A program made the position numbers and the translations under genes. From NCBI RefSeq assembly GCF_900112225.1, contig NZ_FOLD01000026.1, positions 1 to 64,000 on the forward strand: a stretch of 64,000 nucleotides of DNA. The letters are read 5' to 3'. The DNA comes from Massilia yuzhufengensis. GTDB lineage: Bacteria > Pseudomonadota > Gammaproteobacteria > Burkholderiales > Burkholderiaceae_D. The stretch's first letter is position 1. Every line of letters begins with the position of its first letter. Of the stretch, positions 62,578 through 64,000 are shown piece after piece. Below the pieces are notes generated by a model, which was given only the letters and a program-made list of their open reading frames with translations, was not told the origin of the DNA and made no database searches.

Positions 62578-64000
62578 ATGACCAAACCTTCCCTCACCAT
62601 CGGCGCCCGCCTTGCTATCGGTTATGGCGCAGTATTCCTCCTGATGATCATCCTGACGGGCCTGGCGATCAGCCGGGTCGGCCAGATCGACCGCACGCTG
62701 AATCACATCAACGACGTCAACAATGTCAAACAGCGCTACGCGATCAACTTTCGTGGCAGCGTACATGACCGCGCGATTGCCCTGCGCGACGTCGTGCTCG
62801 CGTCCGATCCGGCCGCGGCAACCGTCGCCATCGAGCTGATCAAGACGCTCGACGACAACTACGCTCGCTCGGCCGCACCGATGGACGCGCTGTTCGCGCA
62901 GCTGCAAGATGTTCCGGCAGCCGAGAAAGAAGCGCTCGCCGCGATCAAGGACCAGGAGCAGCGCACCAAGCCGCTGATCGACCGCGTGGTCGCCCTGCAT
63001 GCGGCAGGGCAGGCAGCGGACGCGGGCACCCTGCTGGCACAGCAGGCGGGGCCCGCCTTCGTCGGCTGGCTCGCCAGCATCAATCGTTTCATCGACTTGC
63101 AGGAAAAGCTGAACAACGAGGAGGCGGCCGCCGCCCGCGATGTCGCTTCCGGATTCTTCGGCTGGATGACCTTGCTTTGCCTGGGTGCGATCGCGGCCGG
63201 CGCGCTGGGCGCCTGGTATATCGCGCGCGGCCTGCTGCGCCAGCTCGGCGGCCAGCCCGAGTATGCCGCCGCGATTGCCGGCGCCATCGCGGCAGGCGAC
63301 CTTGGCATCAAGATCGATACTGCGCCGGACGACCGCAGCAGCCTGCTGTACGCCATGAAGGGCATGCGTGACAGCCTGGTCGGCATCGTGCAGCAGGTAC
63401 GCAACGGCACGTTGAGCATTGCCAGCGTGTCGACCGAGATCGCGAACGGCAACCGCGACCTGTCCGGCCGTACCGAACGCCAGGCCGGCACGCTCGAAGC
63501 GACCGCCGCCTCGGTCGAGCAGCTCACCGGCACCGTGCGTCAGAATGCCGACAATGCGCGCCAGGCCAATGCGCTGGCCGAGTCGGCCTCCGAAGTGGCC
63601 CTGCGCGGGGGCGCCGTCGTGGCCCAGGTAGTGGAAACGATGGCCTCGATCAATGCCTCGTCCAAGAAGATCGTGGACATCATCGGCGTCATCGACGGCA
63701 TTGCCTTCCAGACCAATATCCTTGCGCTCAATGCCGCCGTGGAAGCGGCGCGGGCTGGCGAACAGGGCCGTGGTTTTGCTGTCGTGGCAACCGAAGTGCG
63801 CAACCTGGCGCAGCGCTCGGCCGCCGCCGCGAAAGAGATCAAGGAACTGATCGGCAGCTCGGTCGAGCGCGTCGACGCAGGTGCGCGCCTGGTGGACGAG
63901 GCCGGCACGACGATGGATGACATCGTCGTGTCGGTGCGCCGCGTCACCGACATCATGGGCGAGATCACGCATGCCAGCGCCGAGCAGAGCGCTGGAATCG
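62578..64000 (+). CDS. Methyl-accepting chemotaxis protein, 5' part (runs off the window)
   Basis: The frame from ATG 62578 is open to the edge (474 codons). Order: TM1 (GARLAIGYGAVFLLMIILTGLAI, ~9-31), a periplasmic four-helix MCP_1-type sensor (~32-195), TM2 (FFGWMTLLCLGAIAAGALGAWYIA), a HAMP-like segment, and the signalling tip IDGIAFQTNILALNAAVEAARAGEQGRGFAVVATEVRNLAQRSA. It signals to CheA/CheW. The ligand is unknown. No Shine-Dalgarno is obvious. The C-terminal end lies outside. Confidence 0.93.
   Translation, partial: MTKPSLTIGARLAIGYGAVFLLMIILTGLAISRVGQIDRTLNHINDVNNVKQRYAINFRGSVHDRAIALRDVVLASDPAAATVAIELIKTLDDNYARSAAPMDALFAQLQDVPAAEKEALAAIKDQEQRTKPLIDRVVALHAAGQAADAGTLLAQQAGPAFVGWLASINRFIDLQEKLNNEEAAAARDVASGFFGWMTLLCLGAIAAGALGAWYIARGLLRQLGGQPEYAAAIAGAIAAGDLGIKIDTAPDDRSSLLYAMKGMRDSLVGIVQQVRNGTLSIASVSTEIANGNRDLSGRTERQAGTLEATAASVEQLTGTVRQNADNARQANALAESASEVALRGGAVVAQVVETMASINASSKKIVDIIGVIDGIAFQTNILALNAAVEAARAGEQGRGFAVVATEVRNLAQRSAAAAKEIKELIGSSVERVDAGARLVDEAGTTMDDIVVSVRRVTDIMGEITHASAEQSAGI

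Noticed and set aside
62464..63972. 502-codon frame antisense to the chemoreceptor
   Set aside because: The plus strand encodes a clear MCP with TM helices and the signalling-tip motif; the antisense product shows no family and no ribosome site.

Overview
The window looks like chromosomal DNA of a high-GC betaproteobacterium, most likely Oxalobacteraceae in the Massilia/Telluria/Janthinobacterium area. This is inferred from gene order and content, not from a search: a gyrA - DUF2059 - serC - pheA - hisC - tyrA - aroA - cmk - rpsA - ihfB - lapA - lapB - heptose kinase run, ompA/ubiG/gph on the other strand next to gyrA, a one-piece tmRNA with an ANDNSYALAA-type tag, and many extragenic palindromes around a (G)TTCCGGC-N4-GCCGGAA core.

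Layout. 1-350: the 5' end of an IS4-type transposase cut by the window edge. 424-8388 (minus strand): an amino-sugar salvage locus. N-acetylglucosamine kinase, nagA, a SIS-domain deaminase and nagZ form a tight operon behind a near-consensus sigma-70 promoter flanked by TGGTAT half-sites. A TPR lipoprotein-like or periplasmic protein, a flavodoxin-fold oxidoreductase and a GntR/UTRA regulator (the probable NagR) follow. 8616-9980: a secreted 16-repeat beta-solenoid (GIN/DUF2807). 10130-10286: a 157-bp element with 31-bp perfect inverted ends. 10369-16938: a serine carboxypeptidase lipoprotein, an EF-hand protein, a PF10118 protein, two small proteins, the type II secretion accessory pair gspA/gspB, mobB and a YjfB-like protein. 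17077-19018: a bufferin-type RiPP operon, with a DUF2282 precursor followed by one polypeptide fusing the MNIO (DUF692) enzyme to its DUF2063 partner. 19025-23841: small proteins, fumC, a FimV-N-terminal-like protein, an unidentified hairpin-rich leader or sRNA, an HDOD protein and a FliT-like protein. 24168-36528: M1, M13 and S9 peptidases with exported N-termini, two CsbD stress proteins, a DnaQ-like exonuclease, an AI-2E-type permease, a methyltransferase and a MATE pump. 36773-39564: tssF and tssG of a type VI secretion baseplate with no other T6SS gene beside them. 39646-41247: a PfpI protein and a ParD-like/methionine aminopeptidase pair. 41527-42524: three 214-bp tandem repeats downstream of ssrA (tmRNA), each carrying a diverged inverted copy of the ssrA 3' end. 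42685-46756: a methyltransferase, a glycine-zipper protein, gph, ubiG and ompA. 47106-61864: the conserved housekeeping run. 61967-64000: a ComEA-like protein and the 5' part of a chemoreceptor gene.

How the genes work together. The nag genes turn recycled or imported N-acetylglucosamine into fructose-6-phosphate. serC/pheA/hisC/tyrA/aroA supply serine, Phe, Tyr, His and chorismate, and run into cmk/rpsA/ihfB (nucleotide, translation and nucleoid functions) and then the LPS-assembly module lapA/lapB/heptose kinase. The most interesting parts are the fused MNIO-DUF2063 RiPP operon, the ssrA-linked tandem repeats, the orphan tssFG pair, the ParD-like/map pair, the 31-bp inverted-repeat element and the unassigned structured RNA near 22.2-22.4 kb.
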